Origin: Fibrobacter sp. UBA4297
GTDB taxonomy: Bacteria > Fibrobacterota > Fibrobacteria > Fibrobacterales > Fibrobacteraceae
Direction of reading: 5' to 3'
Length of the DNA: 64,000 nucleotides
NCBI RefSeq assembly: GCF_002394865.1
Contig: NZ_DGUZ01000009.1
Location: forward strand, 263,954 to 327,953
A program made the position numbers and the translations under genes. The notes beneath the pieces were generated by a model. The model did not search any database. It was not told the origin of the DNA and saw only the letters and a program-made list of their open reading frames with translations. This document shows positions 25,645 to 33,670 of the stretch, one piece after another; within the stretch, counting starts at the first letter, position 1, and each line of letters opens with the position of its first letter.

Positions 25645-25800
25645 TCTTAGGTCAATAGTCATTAGTCAATGGTCCTTGGTTCTTATAATCGCAGCTAAGG
25701 TTGGTGATAAGGTCCCTGAGCTAGCCGAAGGGCCGAACTATGCGACCTTTTTAAAAACTAATAGCAAAACAACTAACGACTAATAACTAATGACTAATAA
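25645..25800. repeat. AGTCATTAGTC / ACTAATAACTAATGACTA intergenic repeat region
   Basis: Between aguB and aguA lie GTCAATAGTCATTAGTCAATGG at one end and AACTAACGACTAATAACTAATGACTAATAACTACT at the other, imperfect repeats of a ~7-10 nt unit in inverted orientation. Similar strings are at 20143-20160 and 29103-29134. No gene or clear terminator is visible inside. Confidence 0.5.
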
Positions 25801-26664
25801 CTACTCTGCCCAAATCTTGAGGATGTCCTTGTACAAGTCCACGCGTCTGTCGCGGAAATGCGGCCACCAGCGGCGATTTTCTTCGGTTTCGGCAAGGTCG
25901 AGTTCGACATAGCTTGCACCCAAGAATTCCGGATCGCACTTTTGCAAAATGTATCCGTCCGGTGCGGCGACAAAGCTTGTGCCCCAGAACGTGAGGTGTC
26001 CTTCGACACCCGAGCGGTTAGCGGCAATTACGAATGTGCGGTTTGCAATCGCATGTCCGCGCATGACCGTCATCCAACTGTCTTGCTGACGCGGGTAGAT
26101 TTCCTTCGGCTCAGAATCCATCCAGCCAATAGCGGTCGGGTAGATGAGCACGTCGGCACCCTTCAGGCTCATGATGCGGGCCGCCTCGGGGAACCACTGG
26201 TCCCAGCAAATGAGCACGCCAAGCGTCCCTGCGCTAGTCTTGATGGGTTCAAAACCGGTGTCACCTGGAATAAAGTAATACTTTTCGTAGAAGGCGGGGT
26301 CATCGGGAATGTGGCTCTTGCGGTAAAGTCCTGCGATGCTTCCGTCGCGTTCGAACACGAATGCCGAGTTGTGGTAAATGCCCCGGGCGCGCTTTTCAAA
26401 AAACGGGAACACGACAACGGCGTTCAGTTCCTTTGCAATAGCTTGCCATTCGGCGACAATCGGGTGGTCCTTTTCGATTGCCAAGTCGAAAAAGTCCGCG
26501 TTTTCTTCGAACGGAAAGTACGGAGTGTGGAACAGTTCGGGGAGGACGAGCAAATCGATGTCCTTGCCCTTGAGCTTGACAGCTTCGTCCTTGTACCACT
26601 TGTTATTGGAATCGAAATCCCCGGTCCATTTGCCTTGCAACGTATATACTTTAATCTTGTTCAT
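25801..26664 (-). CDS. aguB: N-carbamoylputrescine amidase
   Basis: 287 aa, starting MNKIKVYTLQGKWTGDF at 26664; the frame opens 12 codons earlier, inside the promoter. Nitrilase-superfamily enzyme that hydrolyses N-carbamoylputrescine to putrescine, CO2 and ammonia. The catalytic triad is visible: Glu in LVLPELFHTPYFPFEE, Lys in YRKSHIPDDP, Cys in GVLICWDQWFPEAAR. The PELF-PYF and DQWFPE contexts are those of the AguB branch. Acts after aguA. A good promoter places the transcription start at or next to the ATG. Confidence 0.93.
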   Translation of the reverse strand: MNKIKVYTLQGKWTGDFDSNNKWYKDEAVKLKGKDIDLLVLPELFHTPYFPFEENADFFDLAIEKDHPIVAEWQAIAKELNAVVVFPFFEKRARGIYHNSAFVFERDGSIAGLYRKSHIPDDPAFYEKYYFIPGDTGFEPIKTSAGTLGVLICWDQWFPEAARIMSLKGADVLIYPTAIGWMDSEPKEIYPRQQDSWMTVMRGHAIANRTFVIAANRSGVEGHLTFWGTSFVAAPDGYILQKCDPEFLGASYVELDLAETEENRRWWPHFRDRRVDLYKDILKIWAE

Positions 26665-26671
26665 GTGCAAT

Positions 26672-26700
26672 AATTTAGCAAAAACGAGCCTTATGTTCAA
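26672..26700 (-). promoter_or_regulatory. Promoter of aguB with 7-nt gap to the start codon
   Basis: On the minus strand TTGAAC (26700-26695), 17 nt, TAAATT (26677-26672), 7 nt, ATG. This is a sigma-70-like promoter whose expected start site coincides with the ATG; no Shine-Dalgarno is present. The best example of a leaderless layout in the window. Confidence 0.6.
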
Positions 26701-26770
26701 TTTTTTGTAAGAACATTGTTTTGTTTGCGTAAAATCACAATGGTGGTGTGCTCGTTCGTTGTAAGTTTTC

Positions 26771-26776
26771 TATATT
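26771..26776 (+). promoter_or_regulatory. -10 element (TATATT) of the isomerase gene
   Basis: TATATT preceded by TTTTC, in the divergent region shared with aguB. About 47 nt separate it from the ATG, so this message has a normal leader ending in AAAAGGATAAATA before ATG. Confidence 0.45.
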
Positions 26777-26823
26777 AACCCTTGATTTTTAAAACCCTTG
26801 ATTTTTTTATAAAAGGATAAATA

Positions 26824-27831
26824 ATGTCTCTTAAACTCATTTCTCGTGGTGTTGCTGCCGTGCTCGTTACTGCCGGTATTGCTTCTGCTCAGTTGATGAA
26901 TACGAAAAGCATCGATGTCATCCGTGTCGAAAAGACCGGTATTTCTGCAGGCAAGATTGATAGCCTTGCAACAATGCTTGGCCAACAGCAGGCTCCGGGC
27001 CAGAAGTTGACCGATGAAATGATGACTCAACTTCGCTATGCCGTTGTTGACAACCTCGTGGGTCAGGAACTCATCAAGCTCGAAGCTAAGAAGATGGGTA
27101 TCAAGGTTTCTGCCGGTAAGGTTGATAGCCTCACGGCTCTCTTCAAGAAGCAGTTCCCGAGCGAAGAAGCTTTCCAGAAGGAACTCAAGAAGTCTAACAC
27201 GACGATGGCTCAGTTCAAGTCCAAGATTGAAGACCAGCTCAAGAGCGAAGTCATTCTCGAAAAGAAGGTTCCGTATCCGACCGCACCGACCGAAAAGGAT
27301 CTCGAAGCTTTCTGGCAGCTCAACAAGAACAAGGTCGTCCTCAACGATACGATTAGCGGTGCCCGCATCTTTATCTCTACCAAGGGGAAGAGCGCTCAGG
27401 AAATCAGCGATGCCAAGGACATGTTGAAGGGTCTTGCAGCCCAGGTTCGCTCCAAGAAGGCAACCTTTGCTCAGCTTGCTGCCGTCTATAGCGATGACAA
27501 GGAAGCTAAGAAAACTGGCGGTATCATGAACAAGTTTGTCGCAAAGTCCAAAGGCGCTGCTTTTGCCAAGGCTGTCGATAAGATCAAGGTTGGCGAAATC
27601 TCTGAAGTTATCACGGAAAAGGATGGCGTTTCTATCTTCATGCTTACCGAAAAGAACGACGGCAAGTTTGAAAGCTACAAGCACCAGATCGACTACATCC
27701 TCCGTGTGCAGGCCGAACAGGAACGCCAGGCTAAGCTCAAGGCTTACCTCGACGACCTCGGCAAGACCTACAAGGTTCAGTACCTCGACAAGAAGTACCA
27801 GCCGCCTCAGGCCATCGGCGCTGCTAAGTAA
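26824..27831 (+). CDS. SurA-like periplasmic peptidyl-prolyl isomerase/chaperone
   Basis: 335 aa. Residues 1-22 are a signal peptide (VTAGIASAQ). Residues ~50-150 form a helical SurA/trigger-factor-like chaperone domain (LRYAVVDNLVGQELIKLEAKKMGI, KSKIEDQLKSEVIL). Residues ~170-285 are a PpiC/parvulin rotamase domain (SGARIFISTKGKSAQEI, FAQLAAVYSDDKEAKKTGGI, KVGEISEVITEKDGVSIFML). Expected role is folding of exported and outer-membrane proteins in the periplasm. Codon use is strongly biased, suggesting high expression. The gene carries AAAAGGATAA before its ATG. Confidence 0.88.
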   Translation: MSLKLISRGVAAVLVTAGIASAQLMNTKSIDVIRVEKTGISAGKIDSLATMLGQQQAPGQKLTDEMMTQLRYAVVDNLVGQELIKLEAKKMGIKVSAGKVDSLTALFKKQFPSEEAFQKELKKSNTTMAQFKSKIEDQLKSEVILEKKVPYPTAPTEKDLEAFWQLNKNKVVLNDTISGARIFISTKGKSAQEISDAKDMLKGLAAQVRSKKATFAQLAAVYSDDKEAKKTGGIMNKFVAKSKGAAFAKAVDKIKVGEISEVITEKDGVSIFMLTEKNDGKFESYKHQIDYILRVQAEQERQAKLKAYLDDLGKTYKVQYLDKKYQPPQAIGAAK

Positions 27832-27852
27832 TAGCACGAATTGTTTGTACGT

Positions 27853-27945
27853 GTCATTCTGAGCGAAGCGTAGCGAAGTCGAAGAATCCGGAGATTTTTT
27901 TGGGATCCTTCGATTTCGAACCTACGGTTCTGCACTCAGGATGAC
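27853..27945. repeat. Pair of inverted GTCAT-type repeats forming a long hairpin
   Basis: Left arm GTCATTCTGAGCGAAGCG... ending GTCGAAGAATCC; right arm is its reverse complement, GGATCCTTCGAttt ... CTCAGGATGAC. The arms surround GGAGATTTTTTT. It lies behind the isomerase gene and may serve as its terminator. Confidence 0.7.
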
Positions 27946-27979
27946 ACTTCTTTTTAATTAGCTGATATTAGAGGTTTAT

Positions 27980-29090
27980 ATGGCATTCAACACTACTCAC
28001 ACCGGGCTTATCGAGTTGCGCAGCCGCATCGATAAACTCTGGGGGTATCTTTGACTTAGAAGCAAAGACCGAAGAACTTTACGTCCTTGAAAAGGATTCT
28101 GGCGACCCGAACCTGTGGAACGATCAGGAGAAGGCGCAGGCGATGATGAAAAAGATTGGGAACCTCAAGGGACTTATTGATTCCTGGAAAGAAGTTTCCC
28201 AGACATGTGACGACCTTGCCGAGCTTTACGAAATGAGCAAGGACGAGGAATCTGCCGACCTTACGGCGACGCTCGAATCCGACATTGCGGACCTCAAGTC
28301 CAGAGTCGAAGCGATGGAATTCAAGAAGATGCTGAACGGCCCGGACGATGCTTGCGCATGCCTCATGTCTATCCATCCGGGTGCAGGCGGCACGGAATCC
28401 CAGGACTGGGCGCTCATGCTTTTCCGCATGTACACGCATTTCTTTGAACGCGAAAAGATGGACTTCAAGGTCGTGGATTTCCAGGAGGCAGAAGACGCGG
28501 GCCTCAAGAGTGCAACGATTGAAGTTACTTGTGAAAACGCTTACGGCTTACTCCGTTCGGAAATCGGCGTACATCGCCTGGTGCGCATCAGCCCGTTCGA
28601 TGCCAACGCCCGCCGTCATACGAGCTTTACTGCCGTTTATCTGTACCCCGAACACGAAGATGTGGAATTCGATCTCGACATGTCCGAAGTGCGTGTGGAC
28701 ACGTACCGCAGTAGTGGTGCTGGTGGTCAGTACATCAACAAGACGGATTCCGCAGTGCGTATGACCCACTTGCCGACAGGCATCATGGCGAGCTGCCAGA
28801 CGGAACGCAGCCAGATCCAAAACCGCGAAACCTGCTACAAAATGCTCAAGACCATGGTTGCAGAACACTACCGCTTGGAAGAAGAAGCGAAGCGCGATGC
28901 CCGCATGGCCGAGAAGAAGAAGGTCGAATGGGGGAGCCAGATCCGCAGCTACGTGTTGCAGCCGTACCAACTTGTGAAGGACCTCCGCACAGGCGTTGAA
29001 ACGTCTGACACGGCAGGCGTGCTCGACGGAAAGATCAAGCCGTTCATCGACGCTTATTTGCTAAGCACAAGCGAAGCGAATAAGGGGTAG
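27980..29090 (+). CDS. prfB: Peptide chain release factor 2, with programmed +1 frameshift
   Basis: 369 aa when frameshifted. It releases peptides at UGA and UAA. The ATG at 27980 opens a 24-codon frame ending in TGA at 28052-28054; the context TGGGGGTATCTTTGAC reproduces the autoregulatory slippery site, an internal Shine-Dalgarno-like GGGGG three bases before CTT-TGA. After slipping on CTT the frame continues GAC TTA GAA to 29090. Seen in the product: the SPF anticodon-like tripeptide in VRISPFDANARR and the GGQ loop at 248-250 in SGAGGQYINKTDS. A short AT stretch with GAGG precedes the ATG. Confidence 0.95.
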
Positions 29091-29102
29091 CGCCGGAGGC
29101 GC

Positions 29103-29134
29103 AGTTACTAGTTATTAGTTAGTAGTTACTAGAA
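29103..29134. repeat. TAGTTATTAGTTAGTAGTTACTAG-like repeat
   Basis: GTTACTAGTTATTAGTTAG and AGTAGTTACTAG: short near-tandem and self-complementary units of the same kind as those at 25645-25800. It lies directly behind prfB, before the terminator. Confidence 0.5.
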
Positions 29135-29143
29135 AATAAATGT

Positions 29144-29166
29144 GACGGGCTTTGCCCGCCATTTTT
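29144..29166 (+). terminator. Terminator of prfB
   Basis: Stem GACGGGC / GCCCGCC (one A-C mismatch), loop TTT, followed by ATTTTT. Confidence 0.75.
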
Positions 29167-29172
29167 GTTAAC

Positions 29173-29225
29173 TTGTCATGCCCGCCTTTCACGCTTGTCA
29201 TGCCCGCCACCGAGCGGGCATCTCC
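29173..29225. repeat. Tandem GTCATGCCCGCC repeats
   Basis: CTTGTCATGCCCGCC occurs twice, the second continuing to CACCGAGCGGGCATCTCC, which folds back on it (ATGCCCGC / GCGGGCAT). Same family as 42331-42417. Confidence 0.6.
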
Positions 29226-29237
29226 TTCTTGAAACAA

Positions 29238-29271
29238 AAAAAAGAGAAGCTCTGTTGAGCTTCTCTTTTTT
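29238..29271. terminator. Bidirectional terminator between prfB and the phosphofructokinase gene
   Basis: AAAAAAGAGAAGCTC / GAGCTTCTCTTTTTT around TGTT: perfect 15-bp stem with A-tract before and T-tract after, lying between convergent genes. Confidence 0.85.
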
Positions 29272-29289
29272 GCTTTATGCAATCAAAGA

Positions 29290-30951
29290 TTACATTGCAC
29301 CGCGTTCGAGCTTGATCGTGAAGTTCGTGATGTCGCAAACTTCGCTCGGACCCCAGTACTGGATCGGACCCGGATAGGTGTAGGATTCAGTCTTAGCCCA
29401 TTCGTCGCGGCGAGCGGCGAAGTACTTGAACGGAGCGCTCATCGGGCCTTCGAGTTCAACGAGAGCCTTGCGGATAACCGGCTTGTCGGCACCGTGACGG
29501 CGTTCGATGTTCATCATCATGGTGATCGGAAGGCCGCCAGCGACCCAGTTTTCGATACCCTTGGTGACGTTGCGGACAGAGCTCATGTAGCCGTTCATGC
29601 CATTGAGGGCGAGAACAGAGGCTGCAAAGCCGAGGCTGTAGCAGTAGTCAGCGTCGAAGTTGGACGGAGCTGCGCAACGGCCTTCGTAACCGAAGAAGTG
29701 GTTGAGAGCAGAGAACTTGCCCTTGAAGTCACCACGGTTCTTGAGTTCCTTCTTGACCATTTCGATGATGAGCTTTTCAGTTTCGATGAGGGAAACCTGA
29801 ACGTTGCCATGGCTGTCGCGTTCGAGCATGAGCTGAGCCTGGATGCCAGCCGGGAGGCTCTTGAGGACTTCAGCGGATTCAGCGCTGACCCATGCGCAGA
29901 GCTTTTCGACCTTAGCAGCCGTGTCGAGACCTTCGACTTCGGCTTCGTGGTGGGCGAGGGCTTCAGAAAGTTCAGAGATAAGGACGCCAACGTCCGGGAT
30001 GAATTCGAGGAGGCCTTCTGGAATGAGGGCGACACCGAAGTTCTTGCCCTGAGCTGCACGAGCGTAAACAACGTCAGCAACCTGCTTGATCACGTCCTTG
30101 AGCTTCATCTGCTTTGCCTTGACTTCTTCAGAGATAAGGCAGATGTTCGGGTGGGTCTGGAGAGCGGCTTCGAGAGCGATATGGGAAGCAGAGCGGCCCA
30201 TGAGCTTGATGAAGTGCCAGTACTTCTGAGCGGAGTTAGCATCGCGCATGATGTTGCCGATGAGTTCAGAGTAGGTCTTCACAGCGGTGTCGAAACCGAA
30301 GGAGGTTTCGATGAATTCGTTCTTCAAGTCACCGTCGATGGTCTTCGGGCAACCGCAAACGCAAGTCTTAACGCCCTTGGACTGGAAGTATTCACCGAGA
30401 ACAGCAGCGTTCGTGTTGGAGTCGTCACCACCGATGATAACGATAGCGTCGAGGTCGAGCTTGTTAGCAACAGCGATGCACTTGTTGAATTGTTCTTCAG
30501 TTTCGAGCTTGGTACGGCCAGACTGGATCATGTCGAAGCCACCGGCGTTGCGGTAGGCGTCCATCTTGGCGTCGTCAATTTCAATGTACTTGCCGTTTTC
30601 GAGACCGGAGGGGCCGCCGAGGAAACCGAAAAGGACGGAATCCTTGGAAACGGACTTGATGCCGTCGTAGATACCGGCGATAACGTTATGTCCACCCGGA
30701 GCCTGGCCACCAGAGAGAACCACGCCCATGCGGAGAGCCTTGCCAGCCTTGGCTTCGGCAGCTTCGAACTGAACAACCGGAAGGCCGTAAGTGTTCGGGA
30801 AGAGTTCCTTGATCTTGGCCTGGTCGCTAACGGATTCCGTAGCTGCACCCTTGTTAATCTTCACGCTCAGGGCACCGTTCTTGAGGGAGACCGGGAGCTT
30901 CGGCTGATAGGCCTGACGGGCCTTGGTCAGTACAGAGAGATTTTCGGACAT
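29290..30951 (-). CDS. Diphosphate-fructose-6-phosphate 1-phosphotransferase
   Basis: 553 aa. Reversibly phosphorylates fructose 6-phosphate with pyrophosphate in glycolysis/gluconeogenesis. PPi specificity is read from GGDDSNT (ATP enzymes have GGDGS) and CPKTIDGDLKN. Other motifs: GVVLSGGQAPGGHNVIAG at the N-terminus, and TAVKTYSELIGNIMRDANS followed by LMGRSASHIALE. The length of ~550 places it in the long (plant beta-subunit-like) clade. A PPi enzyme saves ATP and fits a fermentative sugar metabolism. TTCCTTTTTTATTTG before the start gives AAAAAGGAATAA as ribosome site. Confidence 0.93.
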   Translation of the reverse strand: MSENLSVLTKARQAYQPKLPVSLKNGALSVKINKGAATESVSDQAKIKELFPNTYGLPVVQFEAAEAKAGKALRMGVVLSGGQAPGGHNVIAGIYDGIKSVSKDSVLFGFLGGPSGLENGKYIEIDDAKMDAYRNAGGFDMIQSGRTKLETEEQFNKCIAVANKLDLDAIVIIGGDDSNTNAAVLGEYFQSKGVKTCVCGCPKTIDGDLKNEFIETSFGFDTAVKTYSELIGNIMRDANSAQKYWHFIKLMGRSASHIALEAALQTHPNICLISEEVKAKQMKLKDVIKQVADVVYARAAQGKNFGVALIPEGLLEFIPDVGVLISELSEALAHHEAEVEGLDTAAKVEKLCAWVSAESAEVLKSLPAGIQAQLMLERDSHGNVQVSLIETEKLIIEMVKKELKNRGDFKGKFSALNHFFGYEGRCAAPSNFDADYCYSLGFAASVLALNGMNGYMSSVRNVTKGIENWVAGGLPITMMMNIERRHGADKPVIRKALVELEGPMSAPFKYFAARRDEWAKTESYTYPGPIQYWGPSEVCDITNFTIKLERGAM

Positions 30952-30973
30952 TGTTTATTCCTTTTTTATTTGC

Positions 30974-30987
30974 CCCGCATTTGCGGG
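30974..30987 (-). other. Small hairpin in the phosphofructokinase leader
   Basis: CCCGCA / TGCGGG, with a run of A before it and AAATAAAAAAGGAATAA after it on the transcribed (minus) strand, about 25 nt before the start codon. Role unknown; it may stabilise the leader or be a residual terminator. Confidence 0.3.
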
Positions 30988-31049
30988 TTTTTGGTTAAAA
31001 TCCGGCGTAAATATAGTAATTATTCTTTTCAAGAACCAAAAAGTACGTC

Positions 31050-31178
31050 ATGCGGGCGGGGCCCCAGCTCGGAAAAACTTAAACCCATCCTGGCGCAAGC
31101 GCCAACCTTACGGCTCGACTATGACCATACAAGTATGGTCGCGGCACTCGCCTTTTAAGGTTGTGGCCGACGCTTTTA
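31050..31178 (-). repeat. Intergenic repeat ending GGGGCCCCAGCTCGG, copy 2, with a nested palindromic repeat
   Basis: In reverse orientation it begins GCGTCGGCC, continues with AAGGTTGG and GGATGGG, and ends TCCGAGCTGGGGCCCCGCCCGCA, matching copy 1 at 23763-23842. Inside, at 31114-31150, lies CTCGACTATGACCATAC/GTATGGTCGCGGCACTCG, a member of the CTCG-palindrome-CACTCG family. The remaining ~230 nt up to the next gene are AT-rich; besides the 27-nt motif at 31304-31330 I see nothing in them. Confidence 0.6.
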
Positions 31179-31303
31179 TTCTCACAACGATAAGCTTTGT
31201 ATACATTTGTATATTAAGCCTCGCTAGTTAAGTATAAAATCAGGGCTTTATTTATTTACGAAATGTGATAAAAGTCAAATTTTTGTATGATTTTTTTAAC
31301 TTT

Positions 31304-31330
31304 TTATTCCAAATTAGAGTAAATTTTACT
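31304..31330 (+). promoter_or_regulatory. 27-nt motif shared with 33754-33780
   Basis: TTATTCCAAATTAGAGTAAA continuing TTTTACT; 22 of 27 positions equal the second site, whose core ATTCCAAATTGGAAT is a palindrome. It lies ~80 nt before the 31409 gene and may be a regulator site. Confidence 0.3.
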
Positions 31331-31408
31331 ATATATGCGGCGCGTAATAAAAAAGTAATGAGTGCCGTGTGACAATCATTACACAAAAAGCAATAAGAAG
31401 GTGTGTGT

Positions 31409-31822
31409 ATGAATGTTTTAATCTGGGGATCCGATACGATTCTTGGCCATGGGCTCCTGTCCATGCTCAAGGACATCAAGGATGGTGTTTTCAACGCTAT
31501 CGGTAATATTGAAATTGGGGAAATCTTTGCCTGTGATGCAGAATCCGACAAAGATGTCATCGACGAGGCTTGTGCCAACGCCGACTTCGTTTTCAATTTA
31601 TCCTATGGGTTTAAATCTGACAAGCTCATCGAAGGCTTGAACGTTCATAACAATACTTGCCCGGTGCTGTTGGGCCATTCCGTTGGCGACAAGAGCCTCT
31701 TCCGCGAATATGCCCAAAGCAACAACGTGCCGATTCTTGAGTGGGCCCCGAATTACGACATGGAACTTTTGAGTATCGAAGCTCAAGTCTACGACATGCT
31801 CGGTGCACTGCAGTGCGCATAA
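31409..31822 (+). CDS. Small Rossmann-like protein, function unknown
   Basis: 137 aa. The N-terminus MNVLIWGSDTILGHGLLSML looks like the first strand, Gly-rich turn and helix of a dinucleotide-binding fold, as in short-chain reductases/epimerases, but the protein ends after roughly half such a fold and no YxxxK motif is present. FNLSYGF and VLLGHSVGDKSLFREYAQ follow the pattern of later strands. The ATG at 31409 is preceded by AATAAGAAGGTGTGT. Long AT-rich upstream region; terminator behind. Not recognised as a named family. Confidence 0.65.
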   Translation: MNVLIWGSDTILGHGLLSMLKDIKDGVFNAIGNIEIGEIFACDAESDKDVIDEACANADFVFNLSYGFKSDKLIEGLNVHNNTCPVLLGHSVGDKSLFREYAQSNNVPILEWAPNYDMELLSIEAQVYDMLGALQCA

Positions 31823-31841
31823 ATTAGACGAAAGATATTTT

Positions 31842-31868
31842 AGGCGGTCTTTAGGACCGCCTGTTTTG
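31842..31868. terminator. Terminator between the 31409 gene and ogt
   Basis: AGGCGGTC / GACCGCCT around TTTAG, followed by GTTTTGTT on the plus strand; it abuts the ogt stop codon. Confidence 0.75.
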
Positions 31869-32429
31869 TTATTCCAACATTAATTCATTCGGAATGGCTC
31901 CCTCCATGCAGAGGAGCCTTCTTTTTAGGCCGACGCCAAGCGCATAACCGCTCAGGCGACCACGACTGTCTATCACGCGGTGGCAGGGGATGACGACTTG
32001 AATCGGATTGTTGTGTAGTACGTTTCCGACAGCACGCACGGCCTGCGGATGACCGACAGATTCGGCAACTTGTTTGTACGTACAAGTTTTACCATAAGGA
32101 ATTTGGCGTGTGACATCGAGAACTTTTTTCTGAAAGTCGGTGCCGTAGATTTTTATGGGTATAGAAAACTCGCAGATCTTGCCTGCGAGGTACAAATTAA
32201 GTTCGTTCACGGCCTTGCGGTAGGCGCTGCGAACGCGGCTATTTAATTCCGTTTCCATGTCGGGGCTTGCATAGGCACAAGCCTGCACGTTGCTCGGAGT
32301 CGTTTTTACTTCATCTGAAGTTTCCCGAAATTTTAGGCCACAAAGTTTGAATCCTTCGAAGATAAAGGTCCATTCGCCCCAGACATTCCGGTGGCTTATC
32401 TTTGTGAATTTCGGGTCATTAAACTTCAT
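31869..32429 (-). CDS. ogt: Methylated-DNA-protein-cysteine S-methyltransferase
   Basis: 186 aa. Repairs O6-methylguanine by transferring the alkyl group to its own cysteine. Active site VIPCHRVID, followed by LSGYALGVGLKRRLL as in the family; before it YGKTCTYKQVAESVGHPQAVRAVGNVLHNNP carries the DNA-binding helix and Asn hinge. No Ada-type regulatory domain. It lies 17 nt behind the alanine racemase gene on the same strand and is likely cotranscribed. Confidence 0.92.
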   Translation of the reverse strand: MKFNDPKFTKISHRNVWGEWTFIFEGFKLCGLKFRETSDEVKTTPSNVQACAYASPDMETELNSRVRSAYRKAVNELNLYLAGKICEFSIPIKIYGTDFQKKVLDVTRQIPYGKTCTYKQVAESVGHPQAVRAVGNVLHNNPIQVVIPCHRVIDSRGRLSGYALGVGLKRRLLCMEGAIPNELMLE

Positions 32430-32446
32430 ACCATGCGGTGCTTCTC

Positions 32447-33670
32447 CTAGCGCAATGGATATTCCTTGAAATCTTTGACGCCGAATTCTTCCTTGAGGTA
32501 GTCCCAGCGTACGAGGCGGTTCTTCCAGTAGTACTTGCGGTACAGGCGGCGAGCCACGCGGCTAGTGATTTCGTAAGGAATCGTGTGGTGTTCTTCGGCA
32601 ACGCTTTCCATCGAAATGCGGAAGTCGAGTTCGCCATTCACGACGTCAACGGTTTCGCCGACTTGCACATCTGGGATGTGGCTTACGTCGACCATGGTCG
32701 CATCCATGCAGACACGTCCGAGAATCGGGCAGAGCTGTCCACGGATAAAGACAAAGCCCTTGTTGTATTCGCCGCGGAGGTAACCGTCGCCGTAACCGAT
32801 AGCGATGGTTGCGATGCGTGTGAGCTGCTGGGCTGCCCAGTAACCGCCGTAGCTGACGGTTTCGCCGGGTTTCACGTCGTGCACGTGGCGGATGGTGGAC
32901 TTGATTTTCATGACCGGCTTGATCGGCAATGTGGTCGGGACTGCACCCATGCAATTGTAGCCGTAAAGCGTGAGGCCTGGGCGCACCATGTCGAAATGGC
33001 TTTCGGGGTGCGTGAGCGTGCCTGCGGAACTAGAGCAATGGCAAATGGCCGGGCGGAGTCCGTCGGCATCGAGCACATCGACGAGACGTGTAAAGCGCTG
33101 AATCTGAATTTCCGTTTTCGGGTTGCCCGGCATGTCGGCTGTAGCGAGATGCGTGAACATGCCTTCGAACTTGAGATGCTTGAGGCTGAGTGCTGCGCGA
33201 ATGTTGTTGAAGTCTTCGGCGTCAAAGCCGTAGCGGTTCATGCCTGTGTCGATGGCGAGATGAGCCTTGCATTCTGTACCAGTTTCACCGAGGAACTGGT
33301 CGAATGCCATTGCAGTGCGGATGTCGGTAATGGCAGCCGTGAGCTGGTATTCGACAAAGTACGCAAAGTCAGACGGAGTGCAAGGACCAAGCACGAGAAT
33401 GGGCAAGTCCATGCCGTACTGGCGAAGGAGCATGCCTTCGCTGATGTGGGCAACGCCGAGGTAGTCGGCACCACCGAACTTGGCGGCAAAAGAGCAGGCG
33501 AGGCTTCCGTGGCCGTAAGAGTCGGCCTTGACGGGGAGCAAAATTTTTGTAGAGGCCGGAATCTGGCTTCTAATAAATTGAATGTTGTTGCAGAGAGCGT
33601 CTAGGTTGATTTCAATCCAGTTCGGGCGAGCAATCTTATTTAAGTCAGGAGGAGTAGCTAAAAGTTTCAT
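32447..33670 (-). CDS. alr: Alanine racemase
   Basis: 407 aa from the ATG at 33670; the open frame continues 61 codons upstream into the promoter region but is not protein-like there. PLP enzyme that makes D-alanine for peptidoglycan. PLP-binding Lys48 lies in LLPVKADSYGHG; the second catalytic base region and family motif VGRVCMDATMVDVS come later, then GETVSYGGYW. Extra residues at the C-terminus (YRKYYWKNRLVRWDYLKEEFG) are unlike the shortest family members. TATATT stands 9 nt before the ATG with no Shine-Dalgarno, another possible leaderless start. Confidence 0.93.
   Translation of the reverse strand: MKLLATPPDLNKIARPNWIEINLDALCNNIQFIRSQIPASTKILLPVKADSYGHGSLACSFAAKFGGADYLGVAHISEGMLLRQYGMDLPILVLGPCTPSDFAYFVEYQLTAAITDIRTAMAFDQFLGETGTECKAHLAIDTGMNRYGFDAEDFNNIRAALSLKHLKFEGMFTHLATADMPGNPKTEIQIQRFTRLVDVLDADGLRPAICHCSSSAGTLTHPESHFDMVRPGLTLYGYNCMGAVPTTLPIKPVMKIKSTIRHVHDVKPGETVSYGGYWAAQQLTRIATIAIGYGDGYLRGEYNKGFVFIRGQLCPILGRVCMDATMVDVSHIPDVQVGETVDVVNGELDFRISMESVAEEHHTIPYEITSRVARRLYRKYYWKNRLVRWDYLKEEFGVKDFKEYPLR

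Noticed and set aside
24599..26664. aguA/aguB as an arginine deiminase or nitrilase defence pathway
   Set aside because: Active-site contexts (EGGSLHCMS; GVLICWDQWFPE) are those of agmatine deiminase and N-carbamoylputrescine amidase, and the pair is adjacent.
29494..31158. 554-codon open frame antisense to the phosphofructokinase gene
   Set aside because: Same cause: complement of a highly biased gene. It runs past the gene into repeat sequence and resembles no protein.
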